This document shows, in pieces, positions 46,994 through 56,824 of a stretch of DNA of 64,000 bases (position 1 is its first letter; the number at the start of each line of letters is the position of its first letter). The notes under the pieces were generated by a model that was not told the origin of the DNA, ran no database searches, and was given only the letters and a program-made list of their open reading frames with translations. This DNA is from Arsukibacterium perlucidum DSM 18276 (GTDB taxonomy: Bacteria > Pseudomonadota > Gammaproteobacteria > Enterobacterales > Alteromonadaceae), in assembly GCF_000382165.1 (NCBI RefSeq), contig NZ_KB907703.1:62001-126000 (forward strand). The letters run 5' to 3'. The position numbers and the translations under genes are program-made.

Positions 46994-47554
46994 ATGTCAG
47001 ACGCAAAATACAGCACAGAAATAGATGGCAAACATATTTGGGTGTTCGATAACCTCTGTCAGAGCAATGAAACAAATGAGCTCTTTCTCAGCCTAACTAA
47101 CAGCCCATTTAAGCGGGATGAAATAGCCCGGCCAGATACTCAAGATTACCGACACTGGGCAGTAAACCTAAATAGCATGTTATATAAATCATTACCGGTT
47201 TATCAACGTTGCCTGGACGCCATTGAAAAACTTACCGGCAAACAGTATCAAGCCTACCGCGGCTATGTAAATCACGCTAGCTTTGGTGACATGTTATTCA
47301 GCCATACCGACTGCCTACCCGAAAGCGATGAACTTACGATACTTGTTTTTATTTGTGATGAATGGGATTTGGAATGGGGTGGCGAAACACTGTTTTATAA
47401 CAGTGAAAACGACTGTGTATTTGCCTGCACACCAAAGCCAGGCCGGGTAGTGATTTTTAACGGTGCCATTAAACATGTAGGCCGTCCGCCAAACCGTATC
47501 TGCTACAAACCTCGCTATACGCTGGCGTTTAAAATGGAGCGAGACAACACCTAA
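46994..47554 (+). CDS. 2-oxoglutarate/Fe(II)-dependent oxygenase (prolyl-4-hydroxylase-like)
   Basis: 186-residue stand-alone double-stranded beta-helix oxygenase. Iron ligands H104-x-D106 (MLFSHTDCLPESDEL) and H161 (GAIKHVGRPP); R174 in PRYTLAFK is placed to bind 2-oxoglutarate. WDLEWGGETLFYN and PGRVVIFNG are typical of the PF13640-like group. Substrate unknown. It converges with the TPR-sulfotransferase gene (15 bp between stops), next to three more 2OG oxygenases, so it probably belongs to the same functional set. Divergent from the small gene at 46693. No clear ribosome-binding site. Confidence 0.85.
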   Translation: MSDAKYSTEIDGKHIWVFDNLCQSNETNELFLSLTNSPFKRDEIARPDTQDYRHWAVNLNSMLYKSLPVYQRCLDAIEKLTGKQYQAYRGYVNHASFGDMLFSHTDCLPESDELTILVFICDEWDLEWGGETLFYNSENDCVFACTPKPGRVVIFNGAIKHVGRPPNRICYKPRYTLAFKMERDNT

Positions 47555-47569
47555 CCGAAAGCGGTGCAA

Positions 47570-49513
47570 TCACCGCTTACCGTCACCATAGCCCAACGCC
47601 TTACACCACTTAATCAACCTGGGATGTTGGAAATCAAACATCTTCTGGTAATGCTGGTACGAGTTAACAGCCTTAGTGTACAGTGGCTGGCTAACCTGAT
47701 GATAACTCGGTGTATTAAACATTGTTGGCGTATCACTTTGCTGCTGTTTAGCCGTAGATACACCACAATGTTGTAATACCGAATTAAACACGGTGAAGTA
47801 GTCGGTAACTAATTGCTCGTACTTAATAACCAAAGTGTTTTCGTTGAATTTATGCAAAAAAATATCGAGCAGGCTGAAATAGGTGTCATAACTTTGCGCA
47901 AACGCATCTACCGTAAACAGGTTGAGCATGCGCTGCTTTAAACTACTGATACAGACATCCATAGGATGGCGCTGCATTAACACCACTTTTGCTTGCGGAA
48001 ATAACAACAGCATAGGGGTGAGGTATAACGCATTAAGCGGCATCTTATCAACGATAATGTGCTCATCACGCAGCTCGGTATACTTCGATAAACTGGTTAA
48101 ATAGTCATTTGCCAGCGCTATGCGTTGCGGCTCAGTTAACCCGGATAAATATTCTACAAGTTCCCGCCCCTTACTCAACTGCAGCAGATGCAGGTAGAAC
48201 TGCTTAACAGCATTGGTTTCTTCCAGTATTTTAACATTATCCAGCTGCGCCAACTTCGACTCCAGCAAAGTTGTACCCGAACGTGGAAAGCCAATAATAA
48301 ACACCAGCTGCTTAGGATGAGCGTTTAATTTAACAGCAACACTGTTAATATCCTTCTCTGCTCTTGAAGCATCCTGTTGTAAGTTTTCAACTATTCGCTG
48401 CGTCGCCACTAACTTTGCCGCAGCCTTAATCTGATCGGCCGCTAAAGTATACTCGCCCATGTTTTCAAACAGCTGTACTTTTTGATAACAGATTTCCAGC
48501 AGGGTTTCGTTGTCCTGTGACTGGCTAATGCCCGACAAAACATTGAGTGCTTCAGTGGGCTGCTTTAACTGAATGAACAATCTCGATTGTAAAAGCCGTA
48601 AGGCCGTATCATTAGGGTATTGTGGCAATGCTTGCTGCAATAAACTCTTCGCCTGCTCTAACTGCCCCAACGTTGCTAATACGTTCACCACAAAGTAAAA
48701 CGCTGTTGTACTTCCATCACTAACGCTACATTCAATAAGTTGCTGCAACAGCATTTTTTCCGGGCGCAGCAAGTACTTGCAGTACAGTAAGTTGGCGTCA
48801 ACCTCGAAACATGGCTCGTTAAGTTGCTGTTGGGCTTGTTGCAACAGGTGCAGAGCGCTCACAAAACACTTTTCGTCAAGTTCCAATAAACCAGCGTACT
48901 TTAGTGCATCAGGAACGGTGATGATCTCTTTAGCGTAACGCTCAGCCAATTGACGCATCGCTACCGTACTTTTTAATTTATACAATACTGCACTGAACAA
49001 ACTGAATGCTGCCGCGTGATAGCGTCTTTGTAATAAGCTTTGCAAAAGTTGGCTTGCCATCGCGAAATCATCCTGCTTAAACGCACATTGTGCCAAGCTG
49101 TAGACATAATCCATATTCTCTGGTTGCACACTTAAAGCATGCTGATAGCAGGCCCGCGCCCGGATTAAATCATGGTTCAATTCGGCCAAAGCGCCTAATG
49201 CATGATGCGCTGGGTGATACTTTACATTTAGCCTTAAACACGATTTTAGGTGCTGCTCTGCCTCCGTAAAACGTTGTTGCAGTTTAAGTACCAGGGCAAA
49301 GTTAAATAACACATCTAAGTTAATTGGATATTGTCGTAATAAATTTTCAAACAAAACTTCTGCTTCATTAAATCGAGCCAACTTGCCATAAATAGTTGCC
49401 AACAGCAGTTTAAACATCGGTTGTTCAAGATAAGGCTGGCAAGCTGCTGCAGCAGCATTTAACTCGTTATTGTTAAACAAGTTGAGGGCACGCTGAAATT
49501 CTGACTTTAACAT
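47570..49513 (-). CDS. TPR-repeat sulfotransferase family protein
   Basis: 647 residues: about ten TPR-like helices (1-380; e.g. ARACYQHALSVQPENMDYV) followed by a PAPS-dependent sulfotransferase domain (about 395-640). The 5'-phosphosulfate loop is FIIGFPRSGTTLLESKL (about 400-413), and the 3'-phosphate motif is VVLMQRHPMDVCISSLKQR. The TPR array could present a protein or peptide acceptor, as in tyrosylprotein-sulfotransferase-like enzymes. No signal peptide. Starts 3 bp after the TPR-oxygenase gene; last gene of the leftward operon. Confidence 0.88.
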   Translation of the reverse strand: MLKSEFQRALNLFNNNELNAAAAACQPYLEQPMFKLLLATIYGKLARFNEAEVLFENLLRQYPINLDVLFNFALVLKLQQRFTEAEQHLKSCLRLNVKYHPAHHALGALAELNHDLIRARACYQHALSVQPENMDYVYSLAQCAFKQDDFAMASQLLQSLLQRRYHAAAFSLFSAVLYKLKSTVAMRQLAERYAKEIITVPDALKYAGLLELDEKCFVSALHLLQQAQQQLNEPCFEVDANLLYCKYLLRPEKMLLQQLIECSVSDGSTTAFYFVVNVLATLGQLEQAKSLLQQALPQYPNDTALRLLQSRLFIQLKQPTEALNVLSGISQSQDNETLLEICYQKVQLFENMGEYTLAADQIKAAAKLVATQRIVENLQQDASRAEKDINSVAVKLNAHPKQLVFIIGFPRSGTTLLESKLAQLDNVKILEETNAVKQFYLHLLQLSKGRELVEYLSGLTEPQRIALANDYLTSLSKYTELRDEHIIVDKMPLNALYLTPMLLLFPQAKVVLMQRHPMDVCISSLKQRMLNLFTVDAFAQSYDTYFSLLDIFLHKFNENTLVIKYEQLVTDYFTVFNSVLQHCGVSTAKQQQSDTPTMFNTPSYHQVSQPLYTKAVNSYQHYQKMFDFQHPRLIKWCKALGYGDGKR

Positions 49514-49516
49514 CGA

Positions 49517-51340
49517 CTATCCGTTTAAATGAGTTACTGCTTGCGGAATCAAATCAAACGCCACTGTGACACGGTGCGCTTTGTCTGAAAAAGGATTAGT
49601 CCCGTGCCACATAAAAGAAGGAAATAAGACCAACATACCCGGTTTTGGCTTAACGGCGTAATCGCCAGCATAGCTTACACTGGGAATATCAGGGCGACCA
49701 AACACCAACCAGCCCTGCCCTTCACGCTCAACAGCAGGCGGTACGTCAACATAATACACACCACTTAACCAACCCATTGGATGAAAGTGCGACTTGTGAA
49801 AACCTTCGTTACTTAACTTAACAGACCATGAGCCTTGAAAACTCAACTGCTGCGATAATCTGGATAAAAACGGATGTTTATCATCACTCTTTAACGATGC
49901 AATAAATGAACTGGCCTGAGCCAATATCGCGTCACGTAATTGCTGAAGTAAGACATGTTGGCTATCAAAAAGATTTTCAAATGTTTGGGAGCCTTTTTGC
50001 AGGGACAGCCCTAATGGAGGGCGAATATTGCGATGTAAACTATCTAATAGTGGCAACAGTTGCTGATTGAAATTTGCCGGCAATAAACTGTTTGGCCCGG
50101 CATGACAAATTATTGCCGGATCAACTAAGTCGTAGTTACACAACCAGCTGTAGCTTCGCTCATCCCCGACTTGCTTCAACGCACTACTAAGCGTTGTCCA
50201 CCAGCCTTGGTTTAATGGGTCATCTTTAATCAACTGCCTATAATGCGCTGCAGCCTGTTCGCCCTGATGTTGTGCCAGCAAAGTATACGCCAACTCGCTT
50301 CTGGCAGGAATGTCAGAGCCACCACTCACTGCCTGCAACGCGTTACGGGCAAAAGCTACTGCTTGTGGGTATTCGCCATTGTCACGATACACCATAGCTG
50401 CCAGAGTGAGCACATTACTATCAGTTGGAAACTGCGTCAGCGTTGGTAACAAATACTGCCGGGCTTTGTCAGGCAAATTCAATTGCAGTAAAATTTTTAC
50501 ATAAGCAATTCGTAAAGCATGATCCGCAGGCGCAGTAACTAAGCGCTGTTCAATAATATCAAACGGCTGCTCAGCGCCCTGCTGCCATAAGAAGGCAGTG
50601 AACTCGGTATAGGCAACAACGATGTCAGGTGCCAGAGCGATAGCGCGTTTATAATATTCTGTAGCAAGCTCAAACTGGTTATTAAGTACAAAGCAAGCAG
50701 CTAAGTTGCGTATAACTGTCGGATTATTACTCGTTGCAGCACGAGACAATAAGCCAATAGCCTCTTTTAATCTACCTAAACGCCGCTGTAAATTTCCAAG
50801 ATTATTTAGCACTTTTATGTTTTCAGGATGCTGCTGCAACAAGCTGCTGTACAACTGTTCTGCTTCTGCAAGTTGTTCGTTAAGTGTTAAGTCTTCCGCC
50901 AGTGCTATCGCATTATTGATGTCCTTACTACATTGATATGCCTGGCGCGACATCTGAAGTGCGCGTTGAGCTTCACCAAGCTGCCTTAACGCTCTGGCGC
51001 TGTTAAAATAACCTTCGGCCTGTCGTGGCTGTAACGTAATCACCTGCCTAAACTGTTCTAACGCCTGCTTTGTGTCGCCCATTTCTAATAGCAGATTGCC
51101 AAAAGCTGTGCGCAGCGGCACGTAATTTTTATGTAATGCAACTGCAGCAACAAATACTGCCTGGCTTTTAGCAAAGTCGCCCAGGCGTCGCAATGACACA
51201 GCATACATTAGTGAGATCTCAACCGGCATGTCTTTAACAGCTAACCGATTGGCGCACAAGGAAGCGACCTGAGAAAAGGCCTGCTGATTAAAACAATAGG
51301 AGATCTGTTGAAAACGCTTTATAAGGTCAAGGCTAATCAT
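49517..51340 (-). CDS. TPR protein with C-terminal 2OG-Fe(II) oxygenase domain
   Basis: 607 residues: TPR repeats over about 1-370 (e.g. NIKVLNNLGNLQRRLGRLKEA) and a C-terminal domain of the putative 2OG-Fe oxygenase type 5 group (about 400-600). Candidate iron ligands are in FHKSHFHPMGWLSGVYYVD and MWHGTNPF, with RVTVAFDLIP holding the 2OG-binding Arg. Architecture parallels the neighbouring TPR-sulfotransferase, which suggests a shared type of acceptor. Gaps of 8 and 3 bp on either side put it in one operon. Substrate unknown. Confidence 0.85.
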   Translation of the reverse strand: MISLDLIKRFQQISYCFNQQAFSQVASLCANRLAVKDMPVEISLMYAVSLRRLGDFAKSQAVFVAAVALHKNYVPLRTAFGNLLLEMGDTKQALEQFRQVITLQPRQAEGYFNSARALRQLGEAQRALQMSRQAYQCSKDINNAIALAEDLTLNEQLAEAEQLYSSLLQQHPENIKVLNNLGNLQRRLGRLKEAIGLLSRAATSNNPTVIRNLAACFVLNNQFELATEYYKRAIALAPDIVVAYTEFTAFLWQQGAEQPFDIIEQRLVTAPADHALRIAYVKILLQLNLPDKARQYLLPTLTQFPTDSNVLTLAAMVYRDNGEYPQAVAFARNALQAVSGGSDIPARSELAYTLLAQHQGEQAAAHYRQLIKDDPLNQGWWTTLSSALKQVGDERSYSWLCNYDLVDPAIICHAGPNSLLPANFNQQLLPLLDSLHRNIRPPLGLSLQKGSQTFENLFDSQHVLLQQLRDAILAQASSFIASLKSDDKHPFLSRLSQQLSFQGSWSVKLSNEGFHKSHFHPMGWLSGVYYVDVPPAVEREGQGWLVFGRPDIPSVSYAGDYAVKPKPGMLVLFPSFMWHGTNPFSDKAHRVTVAFDLIPQAVTHLNG

Positions 51341-51348
51341 TTTTACAG

Positions 51349-52308
51349 CTACAAACGGCCATCCAATGCGGCCAATTTAGCATATTTTTCAGACCAAAGT
51401 TGATGTTGCGCCATAAAATGCCTGATGGCATGTTTTTCATCGTCGGCAAGATCAGGATGCCAAACATCAAAAATTAATACATCGCGCCGAGACGCACCGG
51501 GATTTGCAGCGCTGTGCAAGAAGCTGTCATCGAATATCATTACCTCTGAATCGACAGACCAACTAAATTGTTCACTGCCAGCACGTAACCACGATAATGT
51601 ATTAACCTGAAGTGGAATGTGCACCGTAAGCTTTATATTTGAAATACCGTAATGCGGTGGAATTTCTGCACTAGGTAACAAAGAAGATACAAAAGCCTCT
51701 GCGGCATGAGGTGGGCAGTGCGCAACAACTGCATGCTCAAGTATTTTCTGGCATTGTTGCAACCGGGGTTCAGTTAAAACCCTCTTTTCATCACCGCGGA
51801 TCAGATGTGTAGACAACCAGTTTTTCTTTACCTTTTGCCAGTCTTCGGTACTGGGAACCGGGCCTGATGTGTCTACATAGTGTTGAAAACTGTGCTGCGC
51901 CAAAGCGAGCAGATCTGTGTGAAAAGAACGTAATTGCTGCACCAGATCAGCAAGACCAGGTATTTCGTCAACTGCATAGAAAGGTTTTGCATTAAGGTCT
52001 GGCACATAAAAAAAAGCAGGTTGTTGTAGCGCGTGTTGAAACTTTTTTGTTTCAAGACCAAAATAATAATTTAAAGCTTTGTCAATTCTGGCGCTACAAT
52101 TTACTATTCCATGAACTTTATCATACAACTTCTTGCGGGCCAGGCTGGCTGCGTTACGTGTATGGGTAACCACCGCCGCGCCTGACTTTTTTGCGTTTAG
52201 AAACAACGCCGGCTCTGCATCAAACCAACTGGCATATATATCAAGCGCTGCATCAAACCGCCGCGCCTTAACCGCGTCAATTGCTAACTGGGAATAGTTT
52301 AATACCAC
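51349..52308 (-). CDS. Aspartyl/asparaginyl beta-hydroxylase family oxygenase
   Basis: 319 residues. The C-terminal half matches the Asp_Arg_Hydrox family: IPPHYGISNIKLTVHIPLQ with H230, and MIFDDSFLHSAANP with D260/D261 and H265, then RRDVLIFDVWHPDL. This family uses two His ligands for iron. The N-terminal half (1-150) is less familiar and may be a helical acceptor-binding region. Cytosolic. 26 bp after the lipoprotein gene and 8 bp before the TPR-oxygenase gene. Confidence 0.88.
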   Translation of the reverse strand: MVLNYSQLAIDAVKARRFDAALDIYASWFDAEPALFLNAKKSGAAVVTHTRNAASLARKKLYDKVHGIVNCSARIDKALNYYFGLETKKFQHALQQPAFFYVPDLNAKPFYAVDEIPGLADLVQQLRSFHTDLLALAQHSFQHYVDTSGPVPSTEDWQKVKKNWLSTHLIRGDEKRVLTEPRLQQCQKILEHAVVAHCPPHAAEAFVSSLLPSAEIPPHYGISNIKLTVHIPLQVNTLSWLRAGSEQFSWSVDSEVMIFDDSFLHSAANPGASRRDVLIFDVWHPDLADDEKHAIRHFMAQHQLWSEKYAKLAALDGRL

Positions 52309-52334
52309 TGCAGAATTAGCCTTATTAATATTAA

Positions 52335-52640
52335 TTAACCACCGCCTGTTTCTGAACCTTGTTGCTGCCGTAACCAGGCTTCCTGTGACACATCACGCAT
52401 TTTATCACGGTCAGCTTTAGTCATACAACGCAATGACTTGCGGTTAGAGCCAATCTTTTTCTCGTGATGGCAAATTAGTTTGCTTTCCTCAGCTGCAGCA
52501 GTATCTGTAACTTCAGAGGTTTGCTCAGCAATCTGAGCAACAGGAGCCGCCGACGATTCCCTCGCTACGTTATTGCTGCACCCCGCTGCTGCTAGCAACA
52601 AAACTGCGACAGCGGCCATTTTCATTTTTTGATAATCCAT
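52335..52640 (-). CDS. Small lipoprotein with a Cys-x-GS-x-Cys conserved motif
   Basis: 101 residues. Signal peptide with lipobox LAAAGC (Cys about 21), then a Ser/Ala/Glu-rich linker, then a compact segment LICHHEKKIGSNRKSLRCMT with two Cys 15 residues apart. This kind of C-x(4-5)-GS-x(n)-C-x-T segment recurs in small proteins of Alteromonadales and xanthomonads with unknown role (from memory). Ribosome-binding site AGGAGCAGAA. Sits inside the oxygenase/sulfotransferase operon. Confidence 0.75.
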   Translation of the reverse strand: MDYQKMKMAAVAVLLLAAAGCSNNVARESSAAPVAQIAEQTSEVTDTAAAEESKLICHHEKKIGSNRKSLRCMTKADRDKMRDVSQEAWLRQQQGSETGGG

Positions 52641-52704
52641 TTCTGCTCCTTTAACATAAAATAAGGGGTATTAACATACACCATCGTGACAACATTAAAT
52701 GTAA

Positions 52705-53844
52705 TTAATTGTAGGCTAACGTACCATAATCAGTAACACCCTGTCTAACCCATTTTGACAACAACCATTTGTCGCCGGCCAGCACAGGCTCACCAGCATG
52801 ATAAGAAGCCTGTAACAGTTGGCCAGCTTCATCGATATTGCGAAACATCAGCAGGTCGCCAGCCCGGGCCTGCACCTTAAGGCCTAACTTCGGAAAGGAA
52901 GTTTCGCCACCCGCTGGAACCGTATTTAAATAGGCCAGAACGGTCAGCTGTCGTTGTCCGCCATTACGCAACTGTGCTGACATGCTGGCACTGTCACCAA
53001 TAATTGCATCAAAATGCGGCAGGTAGCGCTGCTGCTTATCATAATGGATCAGATTCATTACCTCACCCTGCTGACGCGCAAAACCAGCAAAGGAGGACAT
53101 TTTGTATTCAATAGCTAACGTAACCCAGTCGAGATATTCCGGCCCTATTGCCACCATAGAGCCGGTGCGGTATGGGTTCTGCTTAGCAGCGCCAGTAGTG
53201 GGGTCAACAATTAACGAAGGCTGCAACAAAGCGCCGAATCGCAACATCATATAATTGCACTCAAGTGCCGTTAAAGCAGCGTTAGCACAAACCAGCCCGA
53301 TTTCAGTATTAAGATTGGCACAGTTAAATACTTGCCACTTTTGCAAACCGCTGGCAAAGCTTTGCCTCAAGGTATCAAAGTCTGGCTGCGGCGGCTGCGG
53401 TATCAATTGCCCGCCAGCATTTTGTCCTGCTAACAATTGCGCAGATAACTGCGGTGCCAGTTGCTGCAGCAATATACGGTAGTACTCACTATTGCTGCTG
53501 TCACCTATCACGCTAAGCAATGCAATAACAGATTGCAGGTCGCCGTTGATGGCTTCCTGATGCAAATCGTCAAACAGCTCTGCCGGGCTATGGTTACCGT
53601 CAACATCAAAAAAGCAGCGGAGTATGGCGCGACGATGCAAAGTGCCAGTAACTCCATCTTGCCATTGTTCTGCAAGATAACGATATGCTGCCGCTTTATC
53701 CTCTTTAAACAGCAGGTCGGCATAATATAGTACTGCAGCTGCTGATCCTGCTTGCGCAGCGCGCAGCATTAATGCCTTACCCTGAGCTTGTTTATTCTGA
53801 TTAAAACAGGCTAATGCCTGATGAATTAAGTCCTGTGTATTCAT
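52705..53844 (-). CDS. Prolyl-4-hydroxylase-like 2OG-Fe(II) oxygenase with Sel1/TPR-like N-terminus
   Basis: 379 residues. N-terminal helical repeats (about 1-130; ALMLRAAQAGSAAAVLYYADLL resembles Sel1 repeats, split here) and a C-terminal P4H domain (about 200-370). Iron ligands H277-x-D279 (RYLPHFDAI) and H349 (SYHAGEPV); K359 (GDKWLLSKWVR) is the 2OG-binding Lys. GGETSFPKLGLKVQARAGDLLMF is canonical for P4H. It starts just beyond the receptor terminator, so expression may need read-through or a separate promoter. Confidence 0.9.
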   Translation of the reverse strand: MNTQDLIHQALACFNQNKQAQGKALMLRAAQAGSAAAVLYYADLLFKEDKAAAYRYLAEQWQDGVTGTLHRRAILRCFFDVDGNHSPAELFDDLHQEAINGDLQSVIALLSVIGDSSNSEYYRILLQQLAPQLSAQLLAGQNAGGQLIPQPPQPDFDTLRQSFASGLQKWQVFNCANLNTEIGLVCANAALTALECNYMMLRFGALLQPSLIVDPTTGAAKQNPYRTGSMVAIGPEYLDWVTLAIEYKMSSFAGFARQQGEVMNLIHYDKQQRYLPHFDAIIGDSASMSAQLRNGGQRQLTVLAYLNTVPAGGETSFPKLGLKVQARAGDLLMFRNIDEAGQLLQASYHAGEPVLAGDKWLLSKWVRQGVTDYGTLAYN

Positions 53845-53856
53845 TAATTTACCTAA

Positions 53857-53885
53857 AAAAAAAGCCTCTAAACGAGGCTTTTTTT
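53857..53885 (-). terminator. Terminator downstream of the TonB receptor
   Basis: 12-bp stem AAAAAAAGCCTC/GAGGCTTTTTTT with a 5-nt loop. It lies 25 bp after the receptor stop and just ahead of the next gene in the same direction (start 53844). Imperfect termination would set a high receptor/low enzyme ratio. Confidence 0.88.
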
Positions 53886-53910
53886 GGTTAAGGTTAACCC
53901 GAAATGATTA

Positions 53911-56709
53911 TCAGAATTCCAGACTGATACGGCCGTAAACAAAGCGACCTGGGATTTCATACATTGATGGGTCAAAGCTGTTAGCAAAGGTGCTGTAAGA
54001 TACACGTGGATCAGTATCAAACAGGTTATTTACACCTAAAGTAACACGCATATTTTCAGTTACCTGGTAAGAACCAGACACGTCATGGTATGCCATTGAA
54101 CCTAAGCGGTTGAAGCTTGCGCCACCAACTTCAGCACTTGGAATGCTACACAGTAACTGTTCCTGCGCATTCTGTAATCCAGAGTTACCAAAGTTACATA
54201 CTTCTTGTGTGCCCTTGATGAAGCGCACTAAGTAGCTTGCAGTCCAGTCATCTTTTGTCCAGTCTAACGAGATGTTTGAACGTACGCGAGGAATTACATC
54301 ACGGTCAAATGCCTGACCAGCTTGTTTAAACTCAGTGCTTGCACCTGTTACAGGATCTACCGCAACAATAGTACGTTCATCGATGTAAGTCACATCAAAG
54401 CGTGTTAAGAAAGTACCAAAGCCAGTTTCGAAACGGTATGCCAAGTTTGCATCGAAGCCGCTGGTCTTTTCACCACCTAAGTTAACCGCACCGTTAAACA
54501 GCTCAACTACGCCACCATTAGCATTACGCTGAAGTAATGAACACAGAGTTGTACCGGTTTCAGCGCAGGCATCCAGAATATTCTGCGCACCTACTGCAGA
54601 TACTGCACCATCAACTTCTACGTCAAACATGTCAAATGTCATTGACAAACCATCAGCCCAAGAAGGGTTGTATACAAAACCAACCGTTTTACTTTCGCCT
54701 TCTTCCGCTTCCAGGTTAGCGTTACCGCCTACTGTAATACGAATTTGCGGGTTAGGCTGCTGGTAAGTTGCAGGGATACCAGCACAACCTGGTTTACCAG
54801 GGTTAGCTGCTGCGCCGCCATTACATGGGTCAACTAACGATGGGAAGCTATCTGCTGCGCCACGGAACAATTCAACGATAGATGGTGCACGGAACGACTC
54901 AGAAAAGGTAGCCCGGAACATCAAATCACTGTTTACCCGCCATTTCAAACCAAATTTACTGTTAGTCGTGTCGCCGAAGTTACTGTAATCTGAATAACGG
55001 GTAGCCAGCTCTAAATCTAAATTCTGAGCAAAAGCCATATCCGCCAGTAAAGGAACTGCTAATTCCAGGTACATCTCTTCTACGTCGTAACTACCTGAAG
55101 TAGGTTGACGGGCGTTACCTGAAGATAAACCTGCAGAGATAAACGCATCTGGTTGGTCGAAACCTTTCTGCCAGCGTTTTTCATAACCGGCAGCGAAGCC
55201 CACCATACCGGCAGGTAGCTCGAAAACATCACCAGAGATGTTAGCCGTATAGTTTTTCATGTTGGTGTTAGATGCATCTTGCGCAGTAAACAGGATGAAA
55301 TCCAGCATTTCCTGGGTCATTGACCCTTCGCCGATACCGGTTGCACCACCAAATAAATCCAGTGGTGTACAGCCCGTAGTCGCGGCACAGGTGTTAACAT
55401 CACCCATAGCGATTTTAACATTACCCATGTTAAGCAGACCTTCGGTCATTTCATTGTTGGTAATGTCTGAATAAGTGTAACCCGCATCCCAGTAGAACGT
55501 ACGGTCGCCCAGATCGAAGTTACCTTCGAAGCCACCGTTAAACTGGAACTGGTCAACGTTCTGGTTAAACTGACGGTAACCCGCTTCCATCATACGACGG
55601 CCGATAAGGTACAGGTTGTTATTATCGGTATCTGTGCTTATATCAACACCCACTGGGTTAAACGGGTTATTGGCAGCCAATACGAAACCAGTATCACCGA
55701 AGGCGCTACCGATAAACAGTGGCGTTGGCGCCAGTGCCTGAGCTGATTTCCGGTTGTTATAAAAACCGTTTACCATTACGCGCACATTATCGCTCAGCTC
55801 GTAATCCGCTTTAATGAACATGTTAGTCCGTTCTTGCGGTGTAGACAGGAAGTTAAACGGCGCAAAGTTAAACGCAGAAGCACCAGTCCAGGGGATTAAC
55901 CCACCGTTACCATCGCCCTGAACATTTCGGAAAGCACCATTCTCATCAAAATAGATAAAACGGGTATTTGGCGTACCTGAAGAACCACCAAAACCTGTTG
56001 GCGTACCAAATACCGGCACTGCAGAGATGTCACGGTCGCCCGCTAAAGTTTCTTTCTCGTTTACATAGCTAACGTTAACATACACATTACCTTTGCCTGA
56101 CGAAGCACCAAAACCGATGTCGTAAGACTGCTTACGTCCATCGTTGTACTTGGCGTACTGACCTAAGTAAGCATTGGCATGAACGCCTTCGTAATCTTTA
56201 CGGGTAATAATGTTTACTACACCAGCAACAGCGTCAGAGCCGTATACTGCTGAAGCGCCATCTTTAAGCACTTCAATACGCTCGATAATGGCTGATGGAA
56301 TGTTGTTTAAGTCAACAGAGCCGCCCAAGCCTGGTGCCCAGCGCTTACCGTCTACCAGCACCAGAGTACGGTTTGAACCTAAACCACGGATGTTCAGAGT
56401 AGTAGTACCGTCACCACCGTTGTTGCTGTTGGTGTTGATAGCAGAACCTGCAGCTGGCAAGTTTTGTAAAACATCACCAATAGAGGTTAGACCGAAACGT
56501 TCAATATCTACCCGGTCTAAAACTGTTACCGGGTTTGCGCCTTCCATATCAGCACGTTTAATCCGCGAACCGGTAACTTCAATACGTTCTACTTTAGCGG
56601 TTTCATCTTCTTCCGCTGCAGTTACAGATGCAGTGAAAGCAGTTGCAGAAGCCGCGCCGAAGGCGATAGCTAAGCGCACAGCTTTATTTAATTTATTATT
56701 TGTATACAT
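53911..56709 (-). CDS. TonB-dependent outer-membrane receptor (large, VTGSRI type)
   Basis: 932 residues: signal peptide (about 1-31, ends SVTAAE), TonB box region VERIEVTGSRI, plug domain (about 45-165, with LNIRGLGSNRTLVLVDGKRW and GASAVYGSDAVAGVVNIITR), and a 22-strand barrel ending in a C-terminal Phe (VYGRISLEF). No STN domain. Extracellular-loop segments contain several Cys pairs (e.g. NTCAATTGCTP, DPCNGG...GKPGCAG). This class in Alteromonadales imports peptides, saccharides or other large solutes; substrate unknown. Its promoter is at 56825-56854 and GGGAGAAATAC precedes the ATG. Heads the oxygenase/sulfotransferase cluster. Confidence 0.92.
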   Translation of the reverse strand: MYTNNKLNKAVRLAIAFGAASATAFTASVTAAEEDETAKVERIEVTGSRIKRADMEGANPVTVLDRVDIERFGLTSIGDVLQNLPAAGSAINTNSNNGGDGTTTLNIRGLGSNRTLVLVDGKRWAPGLGGSVDLNNIPSAIIERIEVLKDGASAVYGSDAVAGVVNIITRKDYEGVHANAYLGQYAKYNDGRKQSYDIGFGASSGKGNVYVNVSYVNEKETLAGDRDISAVPVFGTPTGFGGSSGTPNTRFIYFDENGAFRNVQGDGNGGLIPWTGASAFNFAPFNFLSTPQERTNMFIKADYELSDNVRVMVNGFYNNRKSAQALAPTPLFIGSAFGDTGFVLAANNPFNPVGVDISTDTDNNNLYLIGRRMMEAGYRQFNQNVDQFQFNGGFEGNFDLGDRTFYWDAGYTYSDITNNEMTEGLLNMGNVKIAMGDVNTCAATTGCTPLDLFGGATGIGEGSMTQEMLDFILFTAQDASNTNMKNYTANISGDVFELPAGMVGFAAGYEKRWQKGFDQPDAFISAGLSSGNARQPTSGSYDVEEMYLELAVPLLADMAFAQNLDLELATRYSDYSNFGDTTNSKFGLKWRVNSDLMFRATFSESFRAPSIVELFRGAADSFPSLVDPCNGGAAANPGKPGCAGIPATYQQPNPQIRITVGGNANLEAEEGESKTVGFVYNPSWADGLSMTFDMFDVEVDGAVSAVGAQNILDACAETGTTLCSLLQRNANGGVVELFNGAVNLGGEKTSGFDANLAYRFETGFGTFLTRFDVTYIDERTIVAVDPVTGASTEFKQAGQAFDRDVIPRVRSNISLDWTKDDWTASYLVRFIKGTQEVCNFGNSGLQNAQEQLLCSIPSAEVGGASFNRLGSMAYHDVSGSYQVTENMRVTLGVNNLFDTDPRVSYSTFANSFDPSMYEIPGRFVYGRISLEF

Positions 56710-56824
56710 GTATTTCTCCCTGGACCACTATCTCGCTAGTGATTCTATTTTTAAACAGTTACCAATCTTTAAAGGCAATTGGCACTCCATTCATCTCGGA
56801 TCTACTCCGATTTGTCGCGTCCTG

